Assembly: GCA_017744735.1 (NCBI GenBank)
Contig: JAGIAR010000004.1
Coordinates: forward strand, 248,001-312,000
DNA from: Novosphingobium sp.
Lineage (GTDB): Bacteria > Pseudomonadota > Alphaproteobacteria > Sphingomonadales > Sphingomonadaceae
Length of the DNA stretch: 64,000 nt
Direction of reading: 5' to 3'
Positions 10,841 through 19,415 of this stretch are shown one piece after another (position 1 is the first letter of the stretch; every line of letters begins with the position of its first letter). A program made the translations under genes and the position numbers. The notes below the pieces were generated by a model. The model searched no databases, had not been told where the DNA came from, and worked only from the letters and a program-made list of their open reading frames with translations.

Positions 10841-13180
10841 ATGGCAAGTCGCGCAGTCGAGAAAGCGCCGCCGGCAGACTGGCGCGCGGCGTTTCGCCGG
10901 TCGGCACGGCGTGCGCTGCAGATCTCGGGCGCGGTGCTGCTCTATGCGGCGATGGCCTTCCTCGCGCTCGCGCTGGTTTCCTACCACCAGACCGACCCTT
11001 CGCCCTCGACCGCGGCGCAGGGCCCCGCGCTCAACTGGATGGGCGGGACCGGCGCCTGGGTGGCGGAGCGCGCGCTGTTCCTGTTCGGCGGCACCTCCGT
11101 GCTGCTGCTGCCGCTGTTCTATGCCTTCGCACGCAAATTGTGGCGCGACGCCGAGGACGAGGAGACGCCGCACGGCACCCGCTGGTGGCGCACGGTGGCG
11201 CTGCTGCTGCTGGCGATGGCGCTGCTGTCGATCGTGCTGTCGCTGATCTTCACCGGGCCGGGCGGCAGCCTGCCGGCCTCGCCCGGCGGGGTCACCGGGC
11301 TGATCGGCAAGAGCGCGCTGGAAGCGCTCGCCGCGCGGCTGGGCGAGCCGGCCGGGGGCTGGGCGATCCTGGCCGTGGGCCTGGTCTTTCTGATTGGCGG
11401 AGCGGCGATGGTCGGGCGGGTATTCGCGATCGACTGGGCGAGCCTTCTCACCCTGCCGCGGCTGCGCGCCCCGTCGCTGCGCAAGGCCGAGCTGCTGCCC
11501 GACATCCTGCCCTTCGTGCCCAAGCGCGAGAAGCCCGCCCCGGAACCGCGTCCGCTGCCCGCCGCCGAAGGCCCGCCCCGCCGCGCTCCCGAGATCGCCG
11601 ACCCCTCCGCTCCGCCGAAGCCGGCGAAGATCGGCAGCGCCAAGCGGCAGAAGGATTTGTTCGACGAGGAATACGAGCTGCCGAGCCTCGATCTGCTGGC
11701 CGAGCCGCCCCCGGCGAGCGCTCCCAAGCTCGACAAGGCCGCGTTGCAGAGCAACGCCCGCCTGCTCGAGAACGTGCTCGACGATTTCAACGTCAAGGGC
11801 GAGATCACCGCGGTCCGCACCGGGCCGGTGGTCACGATGTACGAGCTGGAGCCGGCCCCCGGCGTCAAGGCCAGCCGGGTGATCGGCCTGGCCGAGGACA
11901 TCGCCCGCAACATGAGCGCGATCAGCGCGCGCGTCTCGGCGATCCCCGGGCGCACGGTGATGGGCATCGAACTGCCCAATGCCGACCGCCAGACCGTGGC
12001 GCTGAAGGAACTCGCCGCCTCGGAGGCTTTCGCCGGACACAAGGGCATGCTGCCGATCATCCTCGGCAAGGACATCGCCGGCGAACCGATCGTCGCCGAC
12101 CTCGCCGCGATGCCGCACTTGCTGGTCGCGGGCACCACCGGCTCGGGCAAGTCGGTCGGGCTCAACTGCATCCTGCTGTCGCTGCTCTACCGTTTCACCC
12201 CGCGCGAATGCCGAATGATCCTGATCGATCCGAAGGTGCTCGAGCTCAAGAGCTACGACGACATCCCGCACCTCCTCGCCCCGGTGGTGACCGAGCCGCA
12301 CAAGTCGATCCGCGCGCTGAAGTGGGCGGTCGAGGAAATGGAGCGGCGCTATCGCATGATGAGCGCGATCGGCGCACGCAACATCACCGGCTTCAACGAA
12401 CGCGTCACCGCGGCGATCGCCAAGGGCAAGCCGCTCGGGCGCCGAGTGCAGATCGGCTTCGATCCCGACACGGGGGAGGAGCTGTTCGAGGAAGAGCAGC
12501 TCGATTACGAAGTGCTGCCGCAGATCGTCCTGATCGTCGACGAGCTGGCGGATTTGATGGTCACCGTCGGCAAGGAGATCGAGGTACTGATCCAGCGCCT
12601 CAGCCAGAAGAGCCGCGCGGCGGGCATCCACTTGATCATGGCGACGCAGCGCCCTTCGGTCGACGTCATCACCGGCGTGATCAAGGCCAACCTGCCCACC
12701 CGGATCAGCTTCAACGTCACCAGCCGGATCGACAGCCGCACGATCCTGGGCGAACAGGGCGCCGAGCAGCTGCTGGGCAAGGGCGACATGCTCTACAAGC
12801 CGTCGAGCGGCGCGCTTACCCGCGTCCACGGGCCGTTCGTCAGCGACGAGGAGGTCGAGGCGGTGGCCGAGCACTGGCGCGGCCAGGGCAAGCCCGACTA
12901 CATCGACGCGGTGACCGAGGAGAGCGAGGACGGCGGCTTCGGCTTCGAGGACGAATTCACCGCCTCGGACAATCCCGAAGAGCGCAAGTACCGCCAGGCC
13001 TGCCAGATCGTGATCGAGAACCAGAAGGCCTCGGGCAGCTGGCTCCAGCGCCAGATGGGCGTCGGCTACAACACCGCCGCCAAGTGGATCGAGCGGATGG
13101 AGGAAGACGGGCTGGTCGGCCCGGCCAACCATGTCGGCCGGCGCGACATCTATCGGGATCGCGACGGCAACCCGCTTTGA
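10841..13180 (+). CDS. ftsK: DNA translocase FtsK
   Basis: FtsK is anchored at the septum and pumps DNA to clear and align chromosome termini during division. The 779-residue protein has four N-terminal membrane segments (within about residues 25-200), a charged proline-rich linker (about 220-290), and the RecA-type motor. Walker A is GTTGSGKS near residue 432, the Walker B region is VLIVDELADLM near 565, and DPKVLELKSYDDIPHLL lies between them. The C-terminal winged-helix gamma domain (QACQIVIENQKAS to VGRRDIY) recognises polarity motifs. The linker is short, as in other alphaproteobacteria. The ATG at 10841 is preceded by AAGAGGAT. Confidence 0.96.
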   Translation: MASRAVEKAPPADWRAAFRRSARRALQISGAVLLYAAMAFLALALVSYHQTDPSPSTAAQGPALNWMGGTGAWVAERALFLFGGTSVLLLPLFYAFARKLWRDAEDEETPHGTRWWRTVALLLLAMALLSIVLSLIFTGPGGSLPASPGGVTGLIGKSALEALAARLGEPAGGWAILAVGLVFLIGGAAMVGRVFAIDWASLLTLPRLRAPSLRKAELLPDILPFVPKREKPAPEPRPLPAAEGPPRRAPEIADPSAPPKPAKIGSAKRQKDLFDEEYELPSLDLLAEPPPASAPKLDKAALQSNARLLENVLDDFNVKGEITAVRTGPVVTMYELEPAPGVKASRVIGLAEDIARNMSAISARVSAIPGRTVMGIELPNADRQTVALKELAASEAFAGHKGMLPIILGKDIAGEPIVADLAAMPHLLVAGTTGSGKSVGLNCILLSLLYRFTPRECRMILIDPKVLELKSYDDIPHLLAPVVTEPHKSIRALKWAVEEMERRYRMMSAIGARNITGFNERVTAAIAKGKPLGRRVQIGFDPDTGEELFEEEQLDYEVLPQIVLIVDELADLMVTVGKEIEVLIQRLSQKSRAAGIHLIMATQRPSVDVITGVIKANLPTRISFNVTSRIDSRTILGEQGAEQLLGKGDMLYKPSSGALTRVHGPFVSDEEVEAVAEHWRGQGKPDYIDAVTEESEDGGFGFEDEFTASDNPEERKYRQACQIVIENQKASGSWLQRQMGVGYNTAAKWIERMEEDGLVGPANHVGRRDIYRDRDGNPL

Positions 13181-13503
13181 AGCTTTGCCATGGCAGGTGA
13201 CTGAGTGCCCGCCATCGGGCGGAAAGCGGGATGGCGACTCAGGTTGCGCTATGGAGAAAGGCTGAGATCCCGAACCGCCAGCTATGGGCGCTGTTCCTCG
13301 GCCTCTGGATCCGTGTAGACGCGATCTTCAAAGATGGCGGATGGCTTCCGTCCAAATCTCGACGACCAATTCAGCCATCTCTCTCTGCGTCCTCGCTACT
13401 GCTTTTTAAATGGCCAACCTGCGCGGCGGCTTTCAAGCGGGTGCGATTGTCAATCCGAAGGCCAGAAACGGTTCGCCGGCAGTCACGCTCCCCGGAGCTC
13501 GAC
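13181..13503. other. 323-base spacer after ftsK without a recognisable gene
   Basis: No convincing coding frame is seen on either strand; codon use in the open stretches is unlike the neighbours and the sequence is visibly less GC-rich. Bases 13201-13242 form a long imperfect palindrome (listed separately). On the minus strand a short frame starting at an ATG near 13381 runs only 16 codons. It may be a decayed remnant or a long 3' region shared by two convergent genes. Confidence 0.5.
13201..13242. repeat. Long imperfect palindrome downstream of ftsK
   Basis: CTGAGT (13201-13206) pairs with ACTCAG (13237-13242), and CGCCATC (13210-13216) pairs with GATGGCG (13230-13236), giving 13 base pairs with one 3-base bulge and a 13-base loop. 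It begins 20 bases after the ftsK stop and could be a transcript end, though there is no T run. Confidence 0.5.
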
Positions 13504-15123
13504 TTACTCCTTGTCCGGATCCTCGACCTTGAACGGATCGGACTTGCTCGGTGCGGTCGGCAGCGGCGGGCGGGGCAGCACTTCGTCGCTGTTCGCCGCC
13601 TGCCACAGCATCGCGGCGAGCACCGTTGCCGCCTGGCGCACGTCGTCCGGCGGCGCGTGGTCGAGCGTGTCGAGGTTCGAATGATGGACCCGGCTGCTGT
13701 AATCGAGCGGATCCTGGATGAATTCGAACGCAGGCAGGCCGATCGACTGCATATATTCGTGGTCGGTCCCGCCGGTGCGGCCCATCACCACATTGCCCGC
13801 CCCCATCGAGGCGAAAGGCTTGAGCCACTTCCCGAGCAGCTCGGCCGCACCGCCGTTGTTCTCCGCGTAGATGCCGCGGATCTTGCCTGCGCCGTTGTCG
13901 AGATTGAAATAGGCCTTGAGTTCGTCGTAGCCGGGCTTCTTCTCGATCGGGAAGGCGCCGGTCCACTGCGCGAAATAGTCGAGCGGGCTCAGATTCGGCG
14001 CGGTCGGGCGGTGGGCCAGGTGCTGCTCGATATAGGCGGTCGAGCCGGTGAAGGCCTCTTCCTCGCCGCTCCACAGCGCGAAGCGGATCGTGCGCTTGGG
14101 CTTCACCCCCAGGCTCTGGATGATCCGCGCCGCTTCGATCATCAGCACGCTCGGCACGCCGTCGTCGGTCGCACCATCGGCGGCGATCCAGCTGTCGAAA
14201 TGGGCGCCGGCCATCACATAGCCGCCCTTCGGATCGCTGCCCGGGATGTCGGCGATCACATTGTCGGCGGTGAGATCCCGGTCGTTGAAGCGCGCGGCGA
14301 CCGACAGCGCGATCACCGGCGGCTTGCCCGCAACCTCAAGCCGGGCGAGCCGGCGATAATCTTCCGAAGCAAGCTCCACGAACGGCAGCGCCAGCGCATT
14401 GCCGGGCTGGTAGAGATAGCCTTCGCCGTACACGAGCCCGTTGTCGCGATAGGCCTTGCGAACCATTGCGACCGCCCCTTCCTGCTTGAGGAAGCGCGAC
14501 AGTTCGAGCGGGAAGAGATCCCCCTTGTTGCCTTCCGCGTAAGGCATCGTCTCGTCGGCGGGCAGCTTGTATTGGTCCATCGCCGCAAAGTCCTTGTCCT
14601 CGTAGCGGCGGAACTGCGGCTTGTCGGTCTGGCTTGCCTCGCCCGGCAGGCTGATCATCACGATCTTGCCGGCCAGCTTGCCGCGCCACTTGTCGAACTG
14701 TTCCTTCTTGCTGATCGGGGCGAGGATCACCGGGGCCGTGATCGTGCCCCCGGTGGCCGGCGACCAGGCAACCGGAATCGAGCGCATCACGATCGCCCGC
14801 GGCTGGATCACCCGCGCATCCCACGAATCGAGGTTCCAGCCGAGTCCGAAATCGTAGGGCTCGAGATGCGCGTCGGCGAGGCCGTATCCCTTGAACTTGC
14901 CCAGCGCCCATTGCGTCGCCCGGTCGAAATTCTCCGAATTGGTCAGCCGGGGCCCGATCCCGTCGACCAGTTCCGACGCGTTCGCCATCGCCTGGCTATG
15001 GCGCAAGCCCTCATCGACGATCCGGTCGAGCTGGGCATCGGTCGCGTCTGCGTGGGCGCGACCGAAAGGCATGGCGGCGAGCAGCAGCGCGGTCGCCGCG
15101 CCGGCAAGGTGTTTGCGATGCAT
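13504..15123 (-). CDS. Exported M28 family zinc aminopeptidase
   Basis: The 539-residue protein starts with a signal peptide (residues 1-25, ending AHA) and is secreted or periplasmic. A PA-like insert lies around residues 130-230 (KLAGKIVMISLPGEA). The M28 zinc ligands are readable: AGAHFDSW, ATDDGVPSVLMIE, the catalytic WSGEEEAFTGS, then NLDNGAG and the last histidine in SRVHHSNLDTLDH. Family members remove N-terminal amino acids or act as carboxypeptidases. It is divergent from the 204-residue unknown gene, with 188 bases between starts. It is one of five peptidase genes in the window. Confidence 0.9.
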   Translation of the reverse strand: MHRKHLAGAATALLLAAMPFGRAHADATDAQLDRIVDEGLRHSQAMANASELVDGIGPRLTNSENFDRATQWALGKFKGYGLADAHLEPYDFGLGWNLDSWDARVIQPRAIVMRSIPVAWSPATGGTITAPVILAPISKKEQFDKWRGKLAGKIVMISLPGEASQTDKPQFRRYEDKDFAAMDQYKLPADETMPYAEGNKGDLFPLELSRFLKQEGAVAMVRKAYRDNGLVYGEGYLYQPGNALALPFVELASEDYRRLARLEVAGKPPVIALSVAARFNDRDLTADNVIADIPGSDPKGGYVMAGAHFDSWIAADGATDDGVPSVLMIEAARIIQSLGVKPKRTIRFALWSGEEEAFTGSTAYIEQHLAHRPTAPNLSPLDYFAQWTGAFPIEKKPGYDELKAYFNLDNGAGKIRGIYAENNGGAAELLGKWLKPFASMGAGNVVMGRTGGTDHEYMQSIGLPAFEFIQDPLDYSSRVHHSNLDTLDHAPPDDVRQAATVLAAMLWQAANSDEVLPRPPLPTAPSKSDPFKVEDPDKE

Positions 15124-15311
15124 CGGACATCCTCATTGCGGGTCAGGCTTGGCGAACTGACAGGAATTCTGCAGCCCGCCAAGCAAAATGCTGCGAGTGC
15201 GAACGGCGTGGCGGGCCCCCGACGTCGGCCATCCCCGGCAATACGACTATCTTCCGCCGCGCGCCCGTGGCATCCGCTGCGCAAACGACCAACGAAAACG
15301 GGCAGGGTGCA

Positions 15312-15926
15312 ATGGCGAGCAAATACGAAACCGAAGTCTACACCTGCATGGACCCGACGCTCGAGCTGTACGAGCGCACCACCGATCCGCTGCACCGCGC
15401 GATCCTGCGCAACTACTGCCGTCACGTGCATCTCGAAGGCGCGGCGATGTTCAGGGAGATCACCGCGCCCGACATGATGGCCGACGATCCGGTCTATCAC
15501 ATCACCTGGGGCGAAACCCCGTTCCAGGTGAAGGGCCGCCAGGGCGTGTTCGACTTCTATTCGTCGATCGGCGAGATCGTGCTGTGGAATTCGGGCGACC
15601 TCGTCGCGGTCGCCGACTGGGGCATCGCGGACGAGATGTGGTTCCACCAGATGTCGACCGGGGCGGAACTCACGAAAGTCGGCCACAAGGATCTGAAGGC
15701 TGAGGGGCTCTATCTCGTCCATTCGCTGCAGGCGTTCATCTGGCCCTACGACAAGAATGCGCTGCTGAAAGGCGAGCATCTCTACGAAGACAAGTCGACG
15801 CTCAAGATCGAGGAGATCGATCCGGCAGAATACATGACTCCGGCACGGGTGCGCGAAATCCATGTCGAGTGCCTGGCCGATCTTGAGGATCGCTGGGGGC
15901 CGGAATATTGGGTGTACGAAAACTAG
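15312..15926 (+). CDS. Protein of unknown function, 204 residues, cytoplasmic
   Basis: The ATG at 15312 gives MASKYETEVYTCMDPTLE; an upstream in-frame ATG at 15267 adds a low-quality leader and is less likely. There is no signal peptide or membrane segment. The protein is rich in aromatic and acidic residues, with blocks such as DDPVYHITWGETPFQVKG, WGIADEMWFHQMSTG and LEDRWGPEYWVYEN. The layout of short helix followed by curved-sheet segments suggests an NTF2/SnoaL-like fold, but I could not assign it and no catalytic motif stands out. The SGNH hydrolase gene follows 14 bases after its stop in the same direction, so the two are probably co-transcribed. Confidence 0.75.
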   Translation: MASKYETEVYTCMDPTLELYERTTDPLHRAILRNYCRHVHLEGAAMFREITAPDMMADDPVYHITWGETPFQVKGRQGVFDFYSSIGEIVLWNSGDLVAVADWGIADEMWFHQMSTGAELTKVGHKDLKAEGLYLVHSLQAFIWPYDKNALLKGEHLYEDKSTLKIEEIDPAEYMTPARVREIHVECLADLEDRWGPEYWVYEN

Positions 15927-15940
15927 AACCGGGGGTGAGA

Positions 15941-17167
15941 ATGCGCAGGATCGTTATCAATTCGGCGGCCGTCGCAGCTATGGCCATGGCGTTCGCGGTG
16001 CCGGCCGAGGCAAAATGGGTCGCGAGCTGGACCGCCTCGCCCCACGCGCCGCTCGGCACCGAAGGACCCTTCGCGGCCGCAAGCTACGACGACGTCACGC
16101 TCAGCCAGACCCTGCGCATAACCGAGGGCGGCACGCGGCTGCGGGTGCGTTTCTCGAACCGCTACGGCCCGGCACCGCTTGAGATCGGGGCGGCGCGGAT
16201 CGTGCAGATCGACCCGGACGGCAAGGAAGTGGCCGGCACGTCCCGCGCGCTGACCTTCGGCCGGCTGGCGAGCGCGGTGATCCCGCGCGGCGCGCCCTTC
16301 GTCAGCGACACGGTGGCGTTGAAGCTGCCCGACCTGGCGCGGGTGAAGGTTGAGATCTACCTGCCCAAGCCGACCGGCCCCTGCACCTGCCACCTGACCG
16401 GGCAGGACGATCTTTCAGTCTCGCCCAAGGGCAATTTCGTCGGCAAGCCGTTCGAACCGGTCGAACACAAGCAGTTCCGCGCCTTCCTCTCGGGCATCGA
16501 CGTCGATTCGCCCGATGCGCTCGGCACGATCGTGGCCTTCGGCGATTCGATCACCGACGGCGTGGGATCCACACCCGGCAAGAACCGCCGGTGGCCCGAT
16601 GTCCTGGCCGACCGGCTGCACGCCGCGAAGCGCCAGTGGGCGGTCGCCAACACCGCGATCAGCGGCAACCGCATCCTCAGCCCCGGCATGGGCGAAGCTG
16701 CGCTGGCGCGCTTCGACGAGGACGTGCTGAGCCTGCCCAACGTCAAATACATGATCGTGTTCGAAGGGGTGAACGACATCGGCAACCGCTTCGGCCAGCG
16801 CGGCGGGCCGCAGCTGCCGGGGCTCGACCAGCCGCAGATCACGGTCGAGCAGATGATCGCCGGCTACCTGCAGCTGATCGAGCGGGCACACGAGAAGGGG
16901 ATCAAGGTCATCGGCTCTCCCATCGGCCCCTACAAGGGCGCGAGCTACTGGACAGAAGAGGGTGAGGCGGCGCGCCAGAAGATCAACGACTGGATCCTTC
17001 ACGGCGGGGCGTTCGACGGGATCGTGCGAATCGACACCGCCTTCGCCGACCCCAAGGACCCGCGCCAGATGCGCGAGGGCTATCACATGGGCGACCACCT
17101 GCACGGCAACGACGCGGGGCTGAAGGCAGTGGGCGATTCGATCGATCTGAACCTGTTCGCCAAATAA
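15941..17167 (+). CDS. Exported SGNH/GDSL-type hydrolase
   Basis: The ATG at 15941 has a GGGGGTGAGA ribosome site and yields a signal peptide (MRRIVINSAAVAAMAMAFAV, cleaved after AEA), 408 residues in all. An N-terminal beta domain (about 30-180) precedes the SGNH catalytic domain. Block I is VAFGDSITDG near residue 197, with the nucleophile serine; the glycine lies in NTAISGNR, the asparagine in EGVNDIG, and the block V pair is DHLHGND near the C-terminus. Members deacetylate or de-esterify sugars, lipids or polysaccharides. The substrate is unknown. Confidence 0.9.
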   Translation: MRRIVINSAAVAAMAMAFAVPAEAKWVASWTASPHAPLGTEGPFAAASYDDVTLSQTLRITEGGTRLRVRFSNRYGPAPLEIGAARIVQIDPDGKEVAGTSRALTFGRLASAVIPRGAPFVSDTVALKLPDLARVKVEIYLPKPTGPCTCHLTGQDDLSVSPKGNFVGKPFEPVEHKQFRAFLSGIDVDSPDALGTIVAFGDSITDGVGSTPGKNRRWPDVLADRLHAAKRQWAVANTAISGNRILSPGMGEAALARFDEDVLSLPNVKYMIVFEGVNDIGNRFGQRGGPQLPGLDQPQITVEQMIAGYLQLIERAHEKGIKVIGSPIGPYKGASYWTEEGEAARQKINDWILHGGAFDGIVRIDTAFADPKDPRQMREGYHMGDHLHGNDAGLKAVGDSIDLNLFAK

Positions 17168-17269
17168 CGCGCGATAACGGTTCGTCGCGTCTTAACTATT
17201 GAGTGATTGGCGGAAGCGGGCCCAGCGGCTAGGGGGCCGCCACCTTTCGGCTGACTCTATTGGGATGGT

Positions 17270-19045
17270 ATGGGTCGCTTCGATCGCCTCTTGGCATGGT
17301 TCGCCCTGCTTATGGGCCTGTGCGCAGCCGCGCCCGCCAACGCTGCGGGGATCGCCCCCGCGTGCCATGCGTTCAGCAGCGATTCGGTGACCTACGCCGA
17401 ACTGGCCGCCCGCCCCGCGGAATGGATTTGCCGCTCGACCCACTGGAAGGCCGAACTCCCGGTCGGCTGGCTGCGCTTCGATGCCAGGGATTGGCGGGGG
17501 CACATGACCCCGGTTACCTTCGTTACCCGGATCACCAAGTTCGACCGGATGACGGTGCTGGTGGTGCGGCAGCACGGCAGCGCCGAAGCGTTCGAATACG
17601 GCCCCGCCGACGTTACTCCCCGCGCCGGCCGTTCGGTCTTCTCGGTCGATCTTCCGCCGCTGCCCGACGATACTTCGGCAGTGGTGGTCCGCTTCGAGCG
17701 GGCGTGGAATGCGGCGGTCCTTTCCGACGCGAGCCTGTCCGACGATCCCGACGGCGGCGCGTGGCCGGCAGCTATGCTGGGCGCGATGGGCATATTGATC
17801 GGCCTGCTGTTCGCCCCGGTGATCTTCGACTGCGCGATATATTCGGTGCTGCGCCAGCGCTTCGTGCTGTGGCACGGCGCGCTGGTGCTGGCGATGATGG
17901 TCTATGTCCTCAGCTTCAGCGGAATGATCTCGGTGTTTTTCGATCTGCGGATCGAGACCATCGCCGCGCTCAACGGGCTGGCGCCGGCGCTGGCAGTCGC
18001 AGCTGCGGGCTTTTTCGTGGTCGAGTTCCTCGAGCCCGGCGCGCTCAGCCGGCGGATGCGCAGGGCTGTGGTCGCGACCAGCCTGCTCGCGCTCGCGGTA
18101 TGCGGCACGGTCACGGTTCATCCGCCGTTCCTCGACTACACTTCGCACCAGTTCTATTTCCTCGGCTTCCTCCCGGCGCTGCTGGTGCACACGGCGGCAC
18201 TGGTTCAGGCCCATCGCCGGCGCAGCCGGTCGGTCAAATTCATGATCGTTGCCTGGGCGCCCGTAATCCTGTGCGGCGCCGAGCGGATCGTGCGCGGTCT
18301 CGGCCTCTACGGCGCGCCGCCGCTGATCGACGAATTGCTGTATATCGCGCTGATCGCCGAAGTGGTGATCTCGGCGCTCGGCGTGGCCGACCGCATGATT
18401 TCGCTGCGCGACCAGCGCGATATCGCCCGCAGCCAGGCGCGCATCCTCGGCGATCTGGCCGAGCACGATCCGCTCACCGGCCTGCTCAACCGCCGGGCGA
18501 TCGAGCCGCGCTTCGGCGAATTGTGCAACGCCGGCTTCGGCGCCTTCGCGCTGATCGATCTCGACCATTTCAAGTCGATCAACGACCTGCACGGCCACGC
18601 GGTGGGTGACGACGTGCTCCGCGCGGTGGCAACCGGCTTGGCACCGGACGACGACACGCTGGTGATGCGCTTCGGCGGCGAGGAGTTCCTGCTGCTGCTG
18701 CGCGGCGCCGAGGCCCGCAACCGCGCCGAACAGCGCCGCCAATCGCTCTCGCGCCACATCGCCGGCCGCGTTCCGGGGCTCGACCGGATCGTCACCGCGA
18801 GCATGGGATTGATCGAGGGCCCACCCGAGGCGATGGCCGCGAGCGGCTTTCAGGAGATCTACGCACGCGCGGACAAATTGCTCTACGAAGCCAAGCAGGC
18901 CGGGCGCAACCGCATGTTCGCCGAGAAGCTGACGCTGTTCGCCGCCCCCTTGGACGAGCGGCGCGCCGGAGAACGGCGCCGGAGCGACCGGCGGCAGACG
19001 GCCCCGTTCAGGCCTTCAGGAACGGATCCGAGATCGCCGGCGTGA
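17270..19045 (+). CDS. Membrane-bound diguanylate cyclase (GGDEF)
   Basis: This 591-residue protein makes the second messenger c-di-GMP. An N-terminal signal sequence is followed by an extracytoplasmic beta-rich domain (about 30-165) and about seven membrane segments (about 170-390), the 7TM-DISM-like receptor layout. The C-terminal GGDEF domain has DPLTGLLNRRA, IDLDHFKSIND and the active loop GGEEF at about 469-473. No RxxD inhibitory site is visible at its usual place before the loop. The protein ends in a very basic tail ([15 protein letters not shown]). Its last 38 bases overlap the end of the thioesterase gene on the other strand. Confidence 0.9.
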   Translation: MGRFDRLLAWFALLMGLCAAAPANAAGIAPACHAFSSDSVTYAELAARPAEWICRSTHWKAELPVGWLRFDARDWRGHMTPVTFVTRITKFDRMTVLVVRQHGSAEAFEYGPADVTPRAGRSVFSVDLPPLPDDTSAVVVRFERAWNAAVLSDASLSDDPDGGAWPAAMLGAMGILIGLLFAPVIFDCAIYSVLRQRFVLWHGALVLAMMVYVLSFSGMISVFFDLRIETIAALNGLAPALAVAAAGFFVVEFLEPGALSRRMRRAVVATSLLALAVCGTVTVHPPFLDYTSHQFYFLGFLPALLVHTAALVQAHRRRSRSVKFMIVAWAPVILCGAERIVRGLGLYGAPPLIDELLYIALIAEVVISALGVADRMISLRDQRDIARSQARILGDLAEHDPLTGLLNRRAIEPRFGELCNAGFGAFALIDLDHFKSINDLHGHAVGDDVLRAVATGLAPDDDTLVMRFGGEEFLLLLRGAEARNRAEQRRQSLSRHIAGRVPGLDRIVTASMGLIEGPPEAMAASGFQEIYARADKLLYEAKQAGRNRMFAEKLTLFAAPLDERRAGERRRSDRRQTAPFRPSGTDPRSPA

Positions 19046-19406
19046 TCCGCAGCGGGCGCCCGCTTGCCCGATCGATCATCACCCACATCGAGCGCACCTG
19101 CACGATCGCTTTCCCTTCCGCATTGGTGAAATCGACACAGCGCAGGAAGCGCGCGCCCTGCGGCGGATCGGGGATGAAGGTGCGCGCGGCGACCGCGTCC
19201 CCTTCGCCGATATTGCCGCGATAATCGATCTCGTGCCGGCTGACCCACCAGGCATATTTGTCCTGCTGGTCCTTGGGCGCGACCGCTTCCCAATGGGCGG
19301 TCGCGATGTCCTGCACCCACTGCAGCCAGACCATGTTGTTGACGTGGCCGTTGAAGTCGATGTGCTCCGGCCCTGCCGTGAAGCGCATCTCGAAACTGCT
19401 GCTCAT
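19008..19406 (-). CDS. Acyl-CoA thioesterase, hotdog fold (YbgC/FadM type)
   Basis: The 132-residue length and the block HIDFNGHVNNMVWLQWVQD, which holds the catalytic aspartate and following residues of the 4-hydroxybenzoyl-CoA thioesterase family, identify it. Such enzymes release free acids from acyl-CoA in the cytoplasm. The substrate is unknown. It lies 9 bases after the S9 peptidase gene and is presumably in one transcript with it; its 3' end overlaps the convergent diguanylate cyclase gene. Confidence 0.9.
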   Translation of the reverse strand: MSSSFEMRFTAGPEHIDFNGHVNNMVWLQWVQDIATAHWEAVAPKDQQDKYAWWVSRHEIDYRGNIGEGDAVAARTFIPDPPQGARFLRCVDFTNAEGKAIVQVRSMWVMIDRASGRPLRITPAISDPFLKA

Positions 19407-19415
19407 CTGTGCGGC

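Noticed and set aside
10484..13132. An 882-codon open frame antisense to ftsK
   Set aside because: No recognisable domain and shadow-like composition; FtsK motifs on the other strand are complete.
13231..15477. A 748-codon plus-strand frame over the M28 peptidase gene
   Set aside because: Its main part is antisense to a complete exported peptidase and has shadow composition; the first part crosses the gene-free spacer.
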